A stretch of DNA of 64,000 nt, from assembly GCA_029378245.1 (NCBI GenBank), contig JARKIF010000103.1, positions 52,733-116,732 on the forward strand, read 5' to 3'. The stretch is from Roridomyces roridus. Taxonomy: Eukaryota; Basidiomycota; Agaricomycetes; Agaricales; Mycenaceae. This document shows, in pieces, positions 11,891-23,360 of this stretch. Both the position numbers and the translations under genes were made by a program. The notes beneath the pieces are model-generated. The model saw only the letters and a list, made by a program, of their open reading frames with translations. It ran no database searches and was not told the DNA's origin. Each line of letters opens with the position of its first letter. Positions within the stretch are counted from its first letter, which is position 1.

Positions 11891-13793
11891 CTAAACCGTC
11901 GCCTCGCCCACGTCGCCCTTCTTCTCCCCCTCCCCCTCCTCGACCTTCTTCTCCACAGGCTTCCCCGCCGCCGGCTTCTTTATCCGAATGTTCTTGATAA
12001 ACAACGACGCAATAAGCGCCAACCCCGCCACCGGCACACCCAACACAAACACGATCCTCAACGACTCGGTATAACTCTTCACAACCCCCGGAATCATCGT
12101 GGGGTCCAAATCCGTATAGATCGCAGTCGGACTCTCCCGCACGATAAACGCAGGTGCATCCGGGGCGTACAGCTTGAGGTATTTCGTCAACTGAGACGAA
12201 AACACCGGCTCGGCGACACCCAGCCCAAGAGTACCACCAAGAAACTGACCAAACGACGCCATAGACGTAGCCTGCCCAAGCAACCTCGGCGTATCCTTGA
12301 ACTCGGCTTGTATCGCAATCAAGCTGTTCTGCATGCCCATGCCGGTACCCACACCCGCGAGAATTTGGAACCCAATAATCCGCGCGCTGGACGAGTCTGT
12401 GTTGAGCGTATAAAGCAGACCCGAGCCGACGGCGAGGAAGAAGGGCGCGCCGACGAGGAAGGGGAAGTAGTAGCCGGTCGCACCGACGACCTGGCCTGAC
12501 CCGACGACGGTAAGGACGACACCGAGCATGAATGGGAGTAGGTCGACGCCAGAATCCGTGGCGGTACGGTGGCGCACGGCTTGGTAGAAGATGGGGATGT
12601 AGTACGAGAAGAGGAGGAGGGAGAAACGCGTGAGGAAGGCGTAGAGGATGATGGCGTAGACGCTGCGGGAGTGGAAGATGGACGTGGGCACCATGGCGCG
12701 CTCCTTGAGATGAATCTCCCAGAAAACGAGCGCGATGGAGAGAACGAATGCGAAGACGAAGGAGATGATGACGGCATGGTCACCCCACGCCTTGGTGTTG
12801 CCGCCCCACTGCAGTGCGAGCACGAGACTGGTGACTGCACCTGCAATGAGGACGGCGCCGACGTAGTCGAGTCGGAGGAACTGCGCGAGAATGTCCCGGG
12901 GCGAGCGTTTCGACAAATCGGCGCCGAGGGGTGGTTGGGCTTTCAGTAGGAAAGTAACCGCCACGATTGAGACCCCTCCGATAGGCAAGTTGATGAAAAA
13001 GCACCTGAGTATGGGGTCAGAAAAGAGGTAAAAAGAGCCGCTAATGACGCACCATCTCCATGTAACGTGATCGGTGAAAGCGCCGCCGATGAGTGGACCT
13101 ATGACCGAGGACAGGCCAAACACGGCGCCAAAAAGACCGAAGAGGCGTGGCCGATCTTCGAGCCTGGTGACTTGGGAGATGATTTGAATCATGGCAACAA
13201 CTGTAAAACAGATGTTTTGTTAGTATTAAGAGCGCAATGTGCGATATGGAGGACGCACATAGACCCGCCGCCCCTACGCCCGACACCGTCCGTCCCGCAA
13301 TGAGCTGCCCAACGTTCTGTGAAACCCCGCACACGAGCGACCCGATCTCGAAGATGGCGATGGACGAAAGCATGATATATTTGGCGGGGGCGATGCGTAA
13401 CATTTGGCCGTAGAACAACAAGAACACGGTTTGGGCGAGGACGAAGGACGAGGATACCCATCCTTGGAGCGAGAATGAGTCAAAGTCGGAGGCGATCCGG
13501 GGCAGGGCGGTGGATAAGATTGTTTGGTCGAGTGCGATAAGGAGGAGGGACAACATCCTGGATTTTGGAGGTCAGATAAAAGAGGACAGTGAAAGAAATT
13601 CTGCGACGTTCATCGCTACAAAGACTATGCCCAATTTCCGGCCCGTGAGAATTCCGTCGTCGTCCGCAGGCGGCGCAGCCTTGGTCTCGCTCGCTGGCTC
13701 CTCGTGTAAGGTCTGGTCCAAAGACCCGCCGCGGGGCGTCGGGGCGTCGGTGCGGCGCGCATCGGGCGTGGGCGTGGGCGCGTCCGAGGACAT
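11891..13793 (-). CDS. MFS drug:H+ antiporter (DHA2-like, 14 TMS)
   Basis: Plasma- or vacuolar-membrane exporter that would extrude small toxic compounds in exchange for protons. Start at 13793 (MSSDAPTPTPDARRTDAPTP) is preferred over an ATG at 13847, which lies only 27-34 bp from the TATA box. After a hydrophilic N-terminus the protein has LDQTILSTALP (TM1), GQMLRIAPAKYIM in the motif A position, and GLSSVIGPLIGG, the motif C of exporters. Some 14 hydrophobic segments follow to a charged C-tail (KKPAAGKPVEKK) ending at 11891. Introns lie near 13570, 13210 and 13030. The first junction does not resolve cleanly to a GT-AG pair in phase, so exon 1 to 2 is uncertain or damaged. The main exon 12970-11891 is open throughout. 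Confidence 0.8.
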
Positions 13794-13873
13794 GCTGGGG
13801 GAGGAAGAGAGGAGAGGGGGAGGAGGGGGGAGGAGGGGGGAAAGCACGTCACGCTTGAGGGGACAGTGTGGCC

Positions 13874-13881
13874 TTTATATA
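13874..13881 (-). promoter_or_regulatory. TATA box of the 11.9-13.8 kb MFS gene
   Basis: TATATAAA on the minus strand, about 80 bp upstream of the chosen ATG at 13793. Confidence 0.5.
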
Positions 13882-15275
13882 TTGGCGGCACAAATGTCCA
13901 CGCACTAACAGGAGCTTCTGCCGAAGCTCGGATCCTATTTCCGAGCTGTCAAAGAAGCGTGACTCATCAGTCCCGGTTAAACGGGCTAAGACAACCTTTG
14001 AGCAGGTTTTCCTGAGTCTTGCCACTTGCTGAAGAGCGCATTTTTCTCGGAACAATGGCAGAGCCGGCAGCGCTACATGTCTACTGCAAAATCTCTCCAA
14101 TAAAGTCCGAGGGAACCTCTCAAATGCGAAATCAGCGGCCGGAGAAATGTTTTCTGATATGTCATATTGATCTCCTAATGCTAAACAATCGACGGAGACT
14201 TCTTCCGCAGTTGCCGTGCGGATGACGTGTCAGATCATCCGAAATGAATTGGAATGATCGAATGATCGAAAACGGGTTCAAGTTGCGGGCAGTCCATGTC
14301 GATTTGCAACGAATTCCTGAAAAGCATAGAGTATAACGGTTTTGTGAAAGTTTATCGGCGTTGGTAATGGAATGCGAGTGTGATGATGGCATCCCGGAGC
14401 CGAGCTTAAATCCTAATGGCGCAATTATATACGAGAATGTTGCATGCCATAAGTACGTTTCCAGGCGGCATTGCTCCTCATTGTTTCCATCAGATCGCAG
14501 CTGTTTGCAGAACGAACGTTGGATCCCGGAAAGTCGCGGATCACTACAGAAGTTATAATTAGGTCTTCGATCACGGTGATCACAAGGGCGTGCTTCTTAT
14601 CCTCTACAGCCACGACGCCGAATGAATCTGCTTGTCCGCTGCCCGCACCGACCACAACCGCAGCCGACTGCCGTACAGTTTCTTAACCCCCCAAGATACA
14701 GCGACAACAGCCCTTAAGAGCCCTGTGTGGAAGCCTCGGCGCATCTGCGAGTGGAGGACACAATGTCAATCCAGCCTCCAGGTACGGCTAACGTTGACGC
14801 TTCTAGCAGCATCTAGCTAGGACCAAATCTATCAGCTCCATCCAAGCTGACAAGCCGCCGGTGGCTGCGATCTGTACCTGGGACTTAGTCCAAGTGCCAT
14901 CCTGCTGTCTGTAGCTTGACCTAGCCCGATTCGTTCCTCAAATCAGAATCTTCACAGGGCCGTATTCCGCCAGGCAGGCTCTATTCCACCAGTTTCCACA
15001 GCTCTTGCGTCACCGGTCGAGTGAGCCGTCGTGGGTATTCCAACTCGTGACTTGCCGACGATTTCGCACCGCGGTGGAGAGTCTCCGTCTTTGTGCCCTC
15101 GGAACACGCACTAGCCCTCGGCGACTTTAGTGACCGGGGAGCGAATTTACGGTCGCTTCCTCGTTCTACGGCGTAGCGTTTTTTCTGACGGAGGGCTTGC
15201 CGCAGTTGAACTGTAGGACCCTGCGAGCGACGAGCTGGAAGAAATCGGATGTTGGGATATTCAGAATATGCAGTG
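13882..15275. other. Intergenic, no gene recognised
   Basis: About 1.4 kb with only short open frames and no splice-linked coding signal on either strand. It ends at the solo LTR at 15,281. Confidence 0.45.
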
Positions 15276-15280
15276 GTAAT

Positions 15281-15554
15281 TGTTGGGAATTAATTGAGGT
15301 TGATGGGAACATCGAGGCACCTCGGCAATGCCTCGGGCACCACTGAACATCCCCGAATGTTCTGGAATAAATTACTCATCGTCTCAAGTAGTCAGTAGAA
15401 TATTCTAGATACATTGTAAAGTAGTATATAAGCCGCAGACATGCAGGCGTTGGGCATCCGTTTGCCCTAACGCATCTTACCTTAACCGGCTTGCGATTGC
15501 AAACATTGGATTCTCTTTGACGCGGATCACATGCTGACGACGTAAATCCCAACA
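15281..15554 (+). repeat. Solo LTR, family 2 (copy 1)
   Basis: 274 bp starting TGTTGGGA and ending TCCCAACA, a perfect 8-bp terminal inverted repeat with TG...CA ends. It is flanked by the 5-bp direct repeat GTAAT at 15276-15280 and 15555-15559. A second copy lies inverted at 56346-56604. The element internal region is absent, so this is the product of LTR-LTR recombination. The short LTR and TGTTGGGA ends resemble Copia-type LTRs, which is inference. Confidence 0.85.
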
Positions 15555-15762
15555 GTAATCACGGTCGATACTAGTGGGTCGGATTCGAAATGAGCGTGCA
15601 GTTATAAAGTAGTCCGAATTCTACTCAATGATTGGTGGTGGTTTCATAGAAAACAGTCATTTGCCCAAAGAAAGGGAGTCCCGAATACAACTGGTAAAAC
15701 TTACATACTTTTTCTGATCTTTTTCTCGGGGAACATTCACCCACCGATTATCATCTCGGCCA

Positions 15763-17828
15763 CTAGGCCTCCAACTCTTTTTCTCCCTCCACAGCGACCG
15801 TCTCATTCCCCGGGCTATCCTCCAGATCCCCATCCTTCCTCCGCTCGTCCGTCCCCACAGGTCCGACGCCGCGGAGGAAAACAACAGCAAGCAGCGTGCC
15901 TAGGTTAAGATCGAAGTCAACATCTCGACGACATTGGAAGGCTGGGCTCACAAAACATAGCAAACCCAAATGCTGTCCATTGTGCAGCTTTGTATGCTTC
16001 CAACGGTGCTCCAGCCTCCGACTCACTCTTACTGGCAATCGCATCGAACGCAATCGTCGATATAGCCAGTCCGAAAGCCGTACCCACCTGCATTCACTTC
16101 GTTGAGCTGGAGAAAAACAAGAGAGAGGAGGTCACAGACCCGAGTCAATGTCTGGAACAATCCCCCTGCGAGACTCTGCTCGTGCGGGAGGGACACCTTT
16201 GCAATAAACAGTGTGCCAGAGGCGAATACAAAGTCGGCCCCGCAGACGGACAGGATCGCGGATGGGAAGCCGTAAGCCCAATACGGAGCGGAGGGTTGGA
16301 TTATTGCGAATAAGAGCCCGGCGAGGCTCGCTAGTAAAGTCCCGGAGGCTTGAAATGCACGTTATTGAATCTACCCTGAAGGGGAAAAGTAAATGCAGGA
16401 CGTACAGATCAGAACGACGAGAGGCATACGGCTGACAACGAACATGACGAACACGTTGCACGCCAGCCCAGCGACTGTCATAGGGAGTAGACGGACAGCA
16501 GTATGCACGGGTGACAGTTTCACGTAATTCTCATAGTACAACTACAAATGCGTCAGTGAAGCCGAGTTCCAGTAATAGTGTACAAACCTGAGACCAGAAA
16601 CTCCAAGTCAGGAAGCTGGACCACTGGAGGAACGCAATTACTTGGACAACAGCGAATTTTCCCTTTGCGCGCCTCCACATGCTAAGTTTCATGAGCGGAG
16701 GAGGGCGCCGGTTGTCTGGTTCAGATTGTCTCTTCTCGAGATGGTGTTGCCACCCGATGAACAAGGTAATGAAAAGCACGCCGACGATCAGCAAGGCGAT
16801 GATGTCTGATGAAAATCAGCAGGAAAGAAACGCCTCCGGGAAAGAACCTACAGCCGGTTTTCCATCCTTTGCTCGCCAAAGAGCCTTCACTCAGAGCGAA
16901 GACGACAAAGACAAGACCGACGGTGACGAGGAACGCACCAATCCAATCCACTCGTCGGTTGGGCTCCGTACTCGGGAGGTCGGCGTCGATGAGGAGGAGA
17001 CCCCCAATCGCACACAGTAACGAGATGCCGGCAAGGAGGTAAAATGACGACCGCCACGAAGACCTAAGAATAATAAGACAGCGACAGGTAGCTCAAAGCG
17101 AGATGAGCACTTGGTATATTGCGTCAGCACTGCGCCGATCTGAGTCCCCACCGCACCGCCGAGGGGTGCGCCCGCAGAGAATGTCGCAAAGGCGACTGAC
17201 CGAGCTCGAGATGGCGGGAACGCATGGGCGAGGATTCCTATCTGCATATAAAATCAGCGGTGGTTTCTCGAATCATAATTTCAGACGCACGCAAGCCGGA
17301 ATGAAGGCGGCCGCACCCAAACCCTGAAGCCCTCGAAGAACAAAAAGGGTGGTCGCATTGCGTGCAAAACCACACCCGAGATGCAGGATTCCAAGATAGA
17401 GCGTGCCACCAACGTACAGCTTCTTGCGCCCGTAGAGATCTGCCAAGCGGCCGAATAGTAGAAGGAAGCACCCCTGAGAAGAGCAAAAGTCAGTCTGATG
17501 GGTGAAGCGAGCCCAAGACGATAGCGCACCGAAGATAGAGAAAACGCTGAGGCTAGCCACTGGAGAAGTTCCTCGCGAACGGCCAGATCGGATCCAATGA
17601 CCGGGTAGAATATGGTGAGCCCCACGGACGAGGCAGTCTACATTGAATATGAGTTACTGCCGCCAGCGTCGACGATGTGGATGTGCGTGCACTCAAGATC
17701 ATAGCCAACGTGCATGTGAGAACCAGCAGGACGGACTTCCACGCTGGACGGTGTTCAGTCGACGTCGCGTGGGCTGTTTCAGCAGCCTCTGAATCTTCAG
17801 TCCAATCGTTCTCCACGGAGTCGTCCAT
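15763..17828 (-). CDS. MFS multidrug/toxin exporter (second, multi-exon)
   Basis: Membrane exporter of the major facilitator superfamily, probably proton-coupled. Start at 17828 (MDDSVENDWTEDSEAAETAH). After a charged N-terminus comes TM1 (SVLLVLTCTLAMILSA), then TM2-TM3 with a clear motif A, GRLADLYGRKKLYVGG, and LFVLRGLQGLGAAAFIPA (motif B-like). Next come SAGAPLGGAVGTQIGA (motif C-like), VDWIGAFLVTVGLVFVVFAL and FLQWSSFLTWSFWSQ. Late segments near 16100-16450 (ASLAGLLFAIIQP, VGTAFGLAISTIAFDAIA) precede a hydrophilic tail ending at 15763. At least eight short introns are needed. The coding blocks keep family order, and no internal stop was found inside an exon, although not every junction was checked. 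It points the same way as the MFS gene at 11.9 kb. Confidence 0.7.
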
Positions 17829-17829
17829 G

Positions 17830-19079
17830 TGTTAGTTTGTTAGGTGAAGGGGACGAAGAGAGATGCAGGATACGGCTGCAAGACCTATGCTTTGTGAAGC
17901 AGTTCCGAAAGGACGTCTGTCGTGGAGGTTGCGTGGCATAGTCTCTGCTACAGATCGGAGATTACAGATGTCAGACTTAATGCTCGGTGGACCGCAAGCT
18001 CCGACATGAAGCTCCAATTACGTTACATACAGGATGACTACCGTCTGAGCCCCAGCGGGAGTAAACGTGCAATTTCAGGGCGACGGTAGGCGATGGTGGT
18101 GGTTTGGGACAAGGAGAGTGATACCGCTTATTTGGTGCTTGATATCAAAGGCTGGCGCTCAATTTGCCGAGTTGCCGAATGTCATCAATTCCTAGCATTT
18201 CCGTGGAAGGATCCCCTCGTAGTGGGCGAAATTCATCTTCCTCCCAGTCAAATTCTCCACCGTGTTCGTCACCATCTACCCCACCTAACGATTTGCCCAA
18301 TACAATATTGAATAAATCTACGGTGAGGTACCAAGGACGAACCAAGGACGAACTTCTTCATGTAGCTATAGGGAGAGAATGGGGGAATGAAGTCATTTGA
18401 GCAGAGTACTATCGCTTATCCGGACTTCAATTTTCAACTTTAGCACCTGTCGAAACCCGCGGAATCGGTTCCCTCGCGTGCAACATCGACCGTGAAAGAT
18501 CATCGCAGGGCTCGTCCAGAGTAACATTAATGCCATGGGCCAGATCGTGCATCTCATACACTCAGATCCATCGTATATAATTCTAATTGCACCCTCTCAT
18601 CAGGGACCCGGACACAGCGACGGCTGTTACAGTAGCCAAATATTAAAGCTGGACTCTCCCAAGTCACTAGTGCCATCAGATCTATCGCAGAATCCCTCTT
18701 TACGCGTTTTGAGGCGCCGCCAGACTCCGCCCGCGTGGGTGCCTCACTGGGTTTGAACGCTACCCGCTCGGCTTTGGATGGGATCACCTAGTGCGTTTGA
18801 CGGCGATTTACTTCCCCGGTGGAATTGCGCTGAGTTTCATTTTAGCTCCGCTGTGAGGGCCAGTGTGGCCGCTGCTCAGACGGATGTCCAGTCAGCGATT
18901 GACGATGGGAATGCCGTTCTTGCTGATTACTGTGCCGCTGCGAAAATGCTTTGAGCCAAAGCCCGCACGAGGGGAATGAAAAGACTCACGATCGCCAATC
19001 TTTCCCGCCGCAAAAAGAGTCGCTTGAGCAATGTGTAGAGGCGGTTCAATTCAAACACTGCGTGTCCAGCAGTCAAGGA
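17830..19079. other. Intergenic, no confident gene
   Basis: Promoter side of the MFS gene at 17,828. On the minus strand near 18145-18310 one acidic frame (FDWEEDEFRPLRGDPS) looks protein-like but lacks exon partners and a family. Confidence 0.35.
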
Positions 19080-19241
19080 TTAGTCGGGATCTCGACGGCT
19101 GAGCACGTCGAGTAGAGCAAGCAGCTCTTCCGGTGCAGAACCGCTGTCCCAGACATTGACACACAGATTCTCCACAACAATCAAGATCCAGCAGTTGTTC
19201 GAGTCGTTCTCGTATGGGTACGGGTCGACGGATAGCAGCAT
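19080..19241 (-). CDS. Short open frame, possible last exon of an unknown gene
   Basis: A 53-aa frame on the minus strand, starting at an ATG at 19241 and stopping at 19080. Composition is ordinary globular protein: LLSVDPYPYENDSNNCWILI, then a hydrophobic strand and a leucine-rich end (ELLALLDVLSRRDPD). It could be a small gene or a terminal exon whose upstream exons, between 19,250 and 19,390, were not recognised. Family unknown. Confidence 0.25.
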   Translation of the reverse strand: MLLSVDPYPYENDSNNCWILIVVENLCVNVWDSGSAPEELLALLDVLSRRDPD

Positions 19242-19398
19242 CACTCTGGGGTCAGGCTAAAATCCAAATAACCAAGCATAATTCCATCCGGGGTATCCAT
19301 CCACATCCACTACAAAGTAAGTAATAATCATAAGCAAAGAAGCACGGGATCAACCTGAAATCCGCCTCCCGAGACCCCACACGCGTTCACGTCACTCG

Positions 19399-21337
19399 TC
19401 ACTCCTCCTCCTCATCATCCTCATACACCGGCATCTCTCCCTCCTCAGGCGCCGGCGGCAAGCTCACACCACTCGACGCGGGCGGCCAACTCTGTACCGT
19501 AAACCTAAACTTACCCTCCCATTTTTTATACTCCTTCAACGCGAGCGCTTTATCCATATCCGTCGTGGCTTGCTGCCATTTGATGTACAACGGGTCGGTG
19601 TCCTGCGGTGGTATAAGCTTGAGTTGATGAGAGATCGAAATACAAACCCGGCGGGACGCCAGCGTTGGCGTAGGACCCGAAAGACGTGCAGGACCCTGTG
19701 CGATGAACCTGTGAAGGAAGTCGGTAAGTTTCAAGCAAAGCGAGGAAAGAAGAAAGAAAGAACGCACACGTCCAACTTCCTCGGCCTGAAAAAGTTGACA
19801 TTCCACGCCTCGACGAGTTTACACGTCGGGCCCACCCTCTTCGCGCGCAATTTCCGCTCTGCAATCGTCGATACGGCAAAGCCCGCGCCAACAATAGGCA
19901 TAAGTGGAACTGATGCGCGTCAGCGATACCATTCCAAGTAAAACGAAAACCACTCACGGGTAGCAACAGCCAACCCAGCCTGAGCCCTCATCTCAATCCT
20001 CGCCGTCTCATCAATATCATCCCACAACTTTGCCCAATCATCCCTCGTCACATCATGGGAGAGTATATGCGGCGGCTTGTTCGGAAACGCTCTCCCCGAC
20101 GTCATCCCCTTTGCCAAATCGTTCGAATTGGATGAACGCATGACAATCGGAGCCTCCAGCGGCGCGTACGTGATCTGTATCCCTTTGGAATCCGGGACGG
20201 TTGTAGGCGGTGGGGCACGGGAGAAACACGCAGGCGGGGGATTGAGGCAGTTCCGACGGTTCCGCGCCATCTCGACGGCTTGGTGTTTGGCAAAGCCAGA
20301 TTTGTTTTTCGACCACTTGGGGCCAACGTGACGATCGCTCGAGGTCGAGGATGCGGCGCGCTTGGGAGGAGGCCGGAGGTGTGAAGAGGAAACGGCTTCT
20401 GTCTCCGGTTCGTCTCCATCTACGTCCTCATCGAGTTCGTCTTCCTCGTACTCCCCTTCTTCGACGAGCGATCGTGCGTGGAGATGCGGTGTGGTCGGTG
20501 TCGATCGTGGGGGTAGTGGGGGCGTAGCCTGCGGCTGTCGCGATGGGAGTGGTGGTGCAGAAGCCTGCCGCGGAGGAAGTGCAGGAGACGAGCGAGGAGG
20601 TAGCTCGGGTCGGCATGGTGATGGCTGGCGAGGAGGGAGCGGAGGCATTGATGGTGACAAGTCTCTCATGGGCAACGGTGGACGAGAGGGTGATGGCTGA
20701 CGAACGGGTAGTGTAGGCCGTGTGTCAGCTGGTGTCGACAGCGAATGAGATAGCGTGGGCCGCGCGGATATTTTTGGCGTCGGTGGCGGGGGAGGACGAC
20801 GGGCGGTGCCTGTCAACGACTGGGCATCAACGGCCTTTGCCTCTGAAGCAGCCAGAGTCGGGGGTGCTGGGGCACGTCTGTGGAACGACGGTGGAAGTGA
20901 CGTGTTGCTTGAGATGGCTCGAGGGTGGGAAACCGATCGTGTCTCCGTGGCATCGACCGTGGGTGGCGTTCGACGGGGAGGATATGCAGGAGCGTACGGT
21001 GGAGCAGGAGTGAGCTTTTCTACAGGAACTGGAGGTGGGGGAGGCTTCTTCTTTGGGATGGAAGGCGGTAGCGTAGCCTTTGCTGGATCGGATGCTTTTT
21101 GAATCTGGATTTGCGCGACCTGGAACTGCGCAGCTCTTGCCGCAACAGAGTTGGTTTTGAGCCTATTGAACTTGAGATCCGGCGACTCCTGTTCGCTTCC
21201 TTCATCAGAGTCGGAAGATGCGAGAATGACTGGAGCAGTCTCGACATTTCCCCAGGTCTAAACAGGACGGATGTGAGCTCCTGTTGTCTACTTGGTGCAG
21301 AGAGGGTTACCCCATCGGCTCGTTTGACCCATGGCAT
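19399..21337 (-). CDS. Proline-rich protein with conserved C-terminal domain
   Basis: Start at 21337 (MPWVKRADG) with an immediate GTAACC...TTTAG intron. The next exon runs from TWGNVETAPVILASSDSDEG to about 19,940. The first 350 residues are a low-complexity linker with many PPLPPR, PPPPPTPK and RQPSPSRP motifs, classic ligands for SH3, WW or profilin domains. An acidic run (VEEGEYEEDELDEDVDGDEP) follows. The C-terminal part looks folded: SHDVTRDDWAKLWDDIDETA, then in the next exon FAVSTIADCRAKRVGPTCKL and VEAWNVNFFRPRKLD. A final exon carries DPLYIKWQQATTDMDKALAL and ends in EDDEEEE at 19399. Role is not known; a cytoskeletal or signalling adaptor is a guess from the proline motifs alone. 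The last intron boundaries near 19,640-19,800 are approximate. Confidence 0.6.
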
Positions 21338-21692
21338 GTTTAGTTGGCTGTAGCGTACGTTGGTGGTGAGTGAGAGAGAGTCAAGCTGGCGATGACATGG
21401 CGGTGTGGTGGAAACAAAGTGTGATTGACAGCTGTCACATGGGCGGTGCCCTGATTTACGATCAAACATCGCCGTTTTTGAGTTTGTTGGCATCTCGGCC
21501 GGAGCTTGCAGCCTTCCCAGCGAGTTCTGGAGCCCCGGGATAAAGCACTCAAATTCTGGAATTCCGAGATATTCTATTCGCCATGAAACGCGGTGCCGCG
21601 GCGGAACCTAATTCAGCAAATCAAAAGTTCCAAGTTGGCACACAGGCACGAATTGCGAGGAGTTCGGCCTTGTGTCGTAAATGTTTACTACA
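21338..21692. other. Promoter side of the proline-rich gene
   Basis: No coding signal recognised. It presumably holds regulatory sequence for the minus-strand gene starting at 21337. Confidence 0.4.
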
Positions 21693-21900
21693 CCATGCGA
21701 CGAAAATTTTCCATCAATGGCCATACAATTTAAACCCGACAGCGCGAAACCTCGCGAAGTCGAACCCACACTCCACCCCGTAACTCATCATTCGGCATCT
21801 CGGCTTACGGCGTAAGTGCGGTAGATTATGATGCAAAGATCATTCTTCTGTGTGGCCCTAGAGGATGAACCTGCGCGCGGCCTTTCAAGAATGAGGCTTG
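21693..21900 (+). repeat. Dispersed repeat R1, copy 1
   Basis: About 200 bp similar in the same orientation to 25307-25515. Shared stretches include CGACGAAAATTTTC, TCGAACCCACACTCCACCCC, CATCATTCGGCATCTCGGCT and CCTGCGCGCGGCCTTTCA. Non-coding by appearance; it lies upstream of the F-box gene. Confidence 0.6.
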
Positions 21901-22125
21901 AGGATGAGTTCAGAGTCAGTAACAGGCTGTAAACTTTCCTTGAAGGCGGGCACGGAAGGGCTTAACGAATGTACGGGAGGCAAGTTGGAGGCAAGGCAGC
22001 ATGATAGGAAGTTCCTCGCAGGTGCGGACATGCATGACCCAAGTCAGCGATCAAGATGCGGCATCACTTTGGCAGTGTTTGCTCGTCACTTGCTCCCGAC
22101 CACCACCTTACCACCACCCACTGCC

Positions 22126-23360
22126 ATGGGTTTGCCAGTCCCGCAGGAACTCGTCGATCATATTGTTGGAAATCTTGCTGGCGACGTGCCTACTCTCAAA
22201 TCCTGCTGTCTGACGGCACGCGCCTTCGCCCGTCCATCCCAGATTCTCCTCTTCAGTAAAATCGAAATCCTCCCTCCTACGCCCAACCGGAACAGGGACA
22301 GCCCGTGCCAGAGATTCTACACACTAATCTCTTCATCGCCTCATCTCGCTTCTCACGTCGACGAGCTGCACATTGTATTGGCGGTCCTGGACAACGGCCA
22401 TGACTTGGCCACTGCAGGTGAACCTTCGTGGATCATGTCCGACAGGACGCTCTCCCTGGTTCTTCCTCTCCTCACTCTCAAGCATATCTTTCTTTTCGAC
22501 GCGACAGCCCGGATGATTGCCGGCTTGCAGTGGGGCCAACTCGACTGCTCCCTTCGTTCCGCCCTGACCGGCGTGTTTTCCTCGCCGACTTTGCAGTCCG
22601 TTCAACTGCAATGGATCATTATATCCTCACCGCGGGAACTGCTGTCGCTTTTCTGCAACGCGACTTCCCTCAAGTCGCTGCACCTCTCGTGCGTGTCATT
22701 TGATCCCGCACGAAAAGACGAGTGCTGGCCGCAGTCACGGGCTTGGTACCCCAAACTCGAGGCCATCTTTTTCTCTGAGATGATCGGCGACAAGTTTGCC
22801 TCTCATTTTATCAATACCCAAATCGATTTGTCTGGCCTTACGAAGCTTGCAATATCAAGCCTGAGGAGGGGCGATTGGAAGTTTGGATCCAATGTTGCGC
22901 CAGCACTCGAAGAGTTAGTCCTCCTTCTACCTCCACGTGAGCCTATTCCTCCTCTGTATTCCCAGAGAATCCCTCAACAACTTGGACTTCAGCCCTGGAC
23001 TTCAGATCGTTTATAACACCCAGCCTCCGGTCACTTTTGGTGATCACACTCAAATGGACTGAAACCTTGCTCGCGTTTTTCAGGGCCTGCCCCCGAAACT
23101 CACAGCTCAAAACGATCGTGCTCCAAAGCCCGTTGGCCCCGTGCAGCTCCGATTGGGCGGTCCTGAACAATGCGGCGGAATCTCTCCTCTCCGATCTACC
23201 GTCTTTGCAAACGGTAGAAATTCGAATTTTGAGCAGTTCCATTGCCAGCCACCGAGAATTCCTCGACTGGTCGGAGGCGACTCGAACGTCGTTGTATTCA
23301 TTGGAGAGGCGTGGATTATTGGTATTGACGGAAGGTGGATTTCCCAGTGTCGTGGTTTGA
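22126..23360 (+). CDS. F-box/LRR-like protein
   Basis: Start at 22126 (MGLPVPQELVDHIVGNLAGD). The first 45 residues form an F-box of the common basidiomycete form: PQELVDHIVGNL, LKSCCLTARAF, SQILLFSKIEI. An F-box would recruit the protein to Skp1-cullin ubiquitin ligases. The rest is a leucine-rich, LRR-like region (LPLLTLKHIFLFDA, TLQSVQLQWI, TSLKSLHLSCVSF, LTKLAISSL, LEELVLLLPP). A GTGAGC donor near 22,936 and a CCCAG acceptor near 22,970 join the frame continuing with RSLLVITLKWTETLLAFFRA and LPSLQTVEIRIL. It ends at 23360. An upstream ATG in the same frame at 21898 is rejected, since it would add about 75 residues of non-protein-like sequence overlapping a repeat. Intact as read. Confidence 0.75.

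Noticed and set aside
13794..13847. Upstream ATG for the MFS gene
   Set aside because: Only about 30 bp from the TATA box and adds a poly-proline stretch. The ATG at 13793 fits the promoter better.
20362..20700. Glycine/serine-rich plus-strand frame
   Set aside because: Mirror of the proline-rich coding sequence on the other strand. Composition is explained by PPLPPR codons read backwards.
21898..22125. In-frame N-terminal extension of the F-box gene
   Set aside because: Overlaps repeat R1 and is not protein-like. The F-box begins right after the ATG at 22126.
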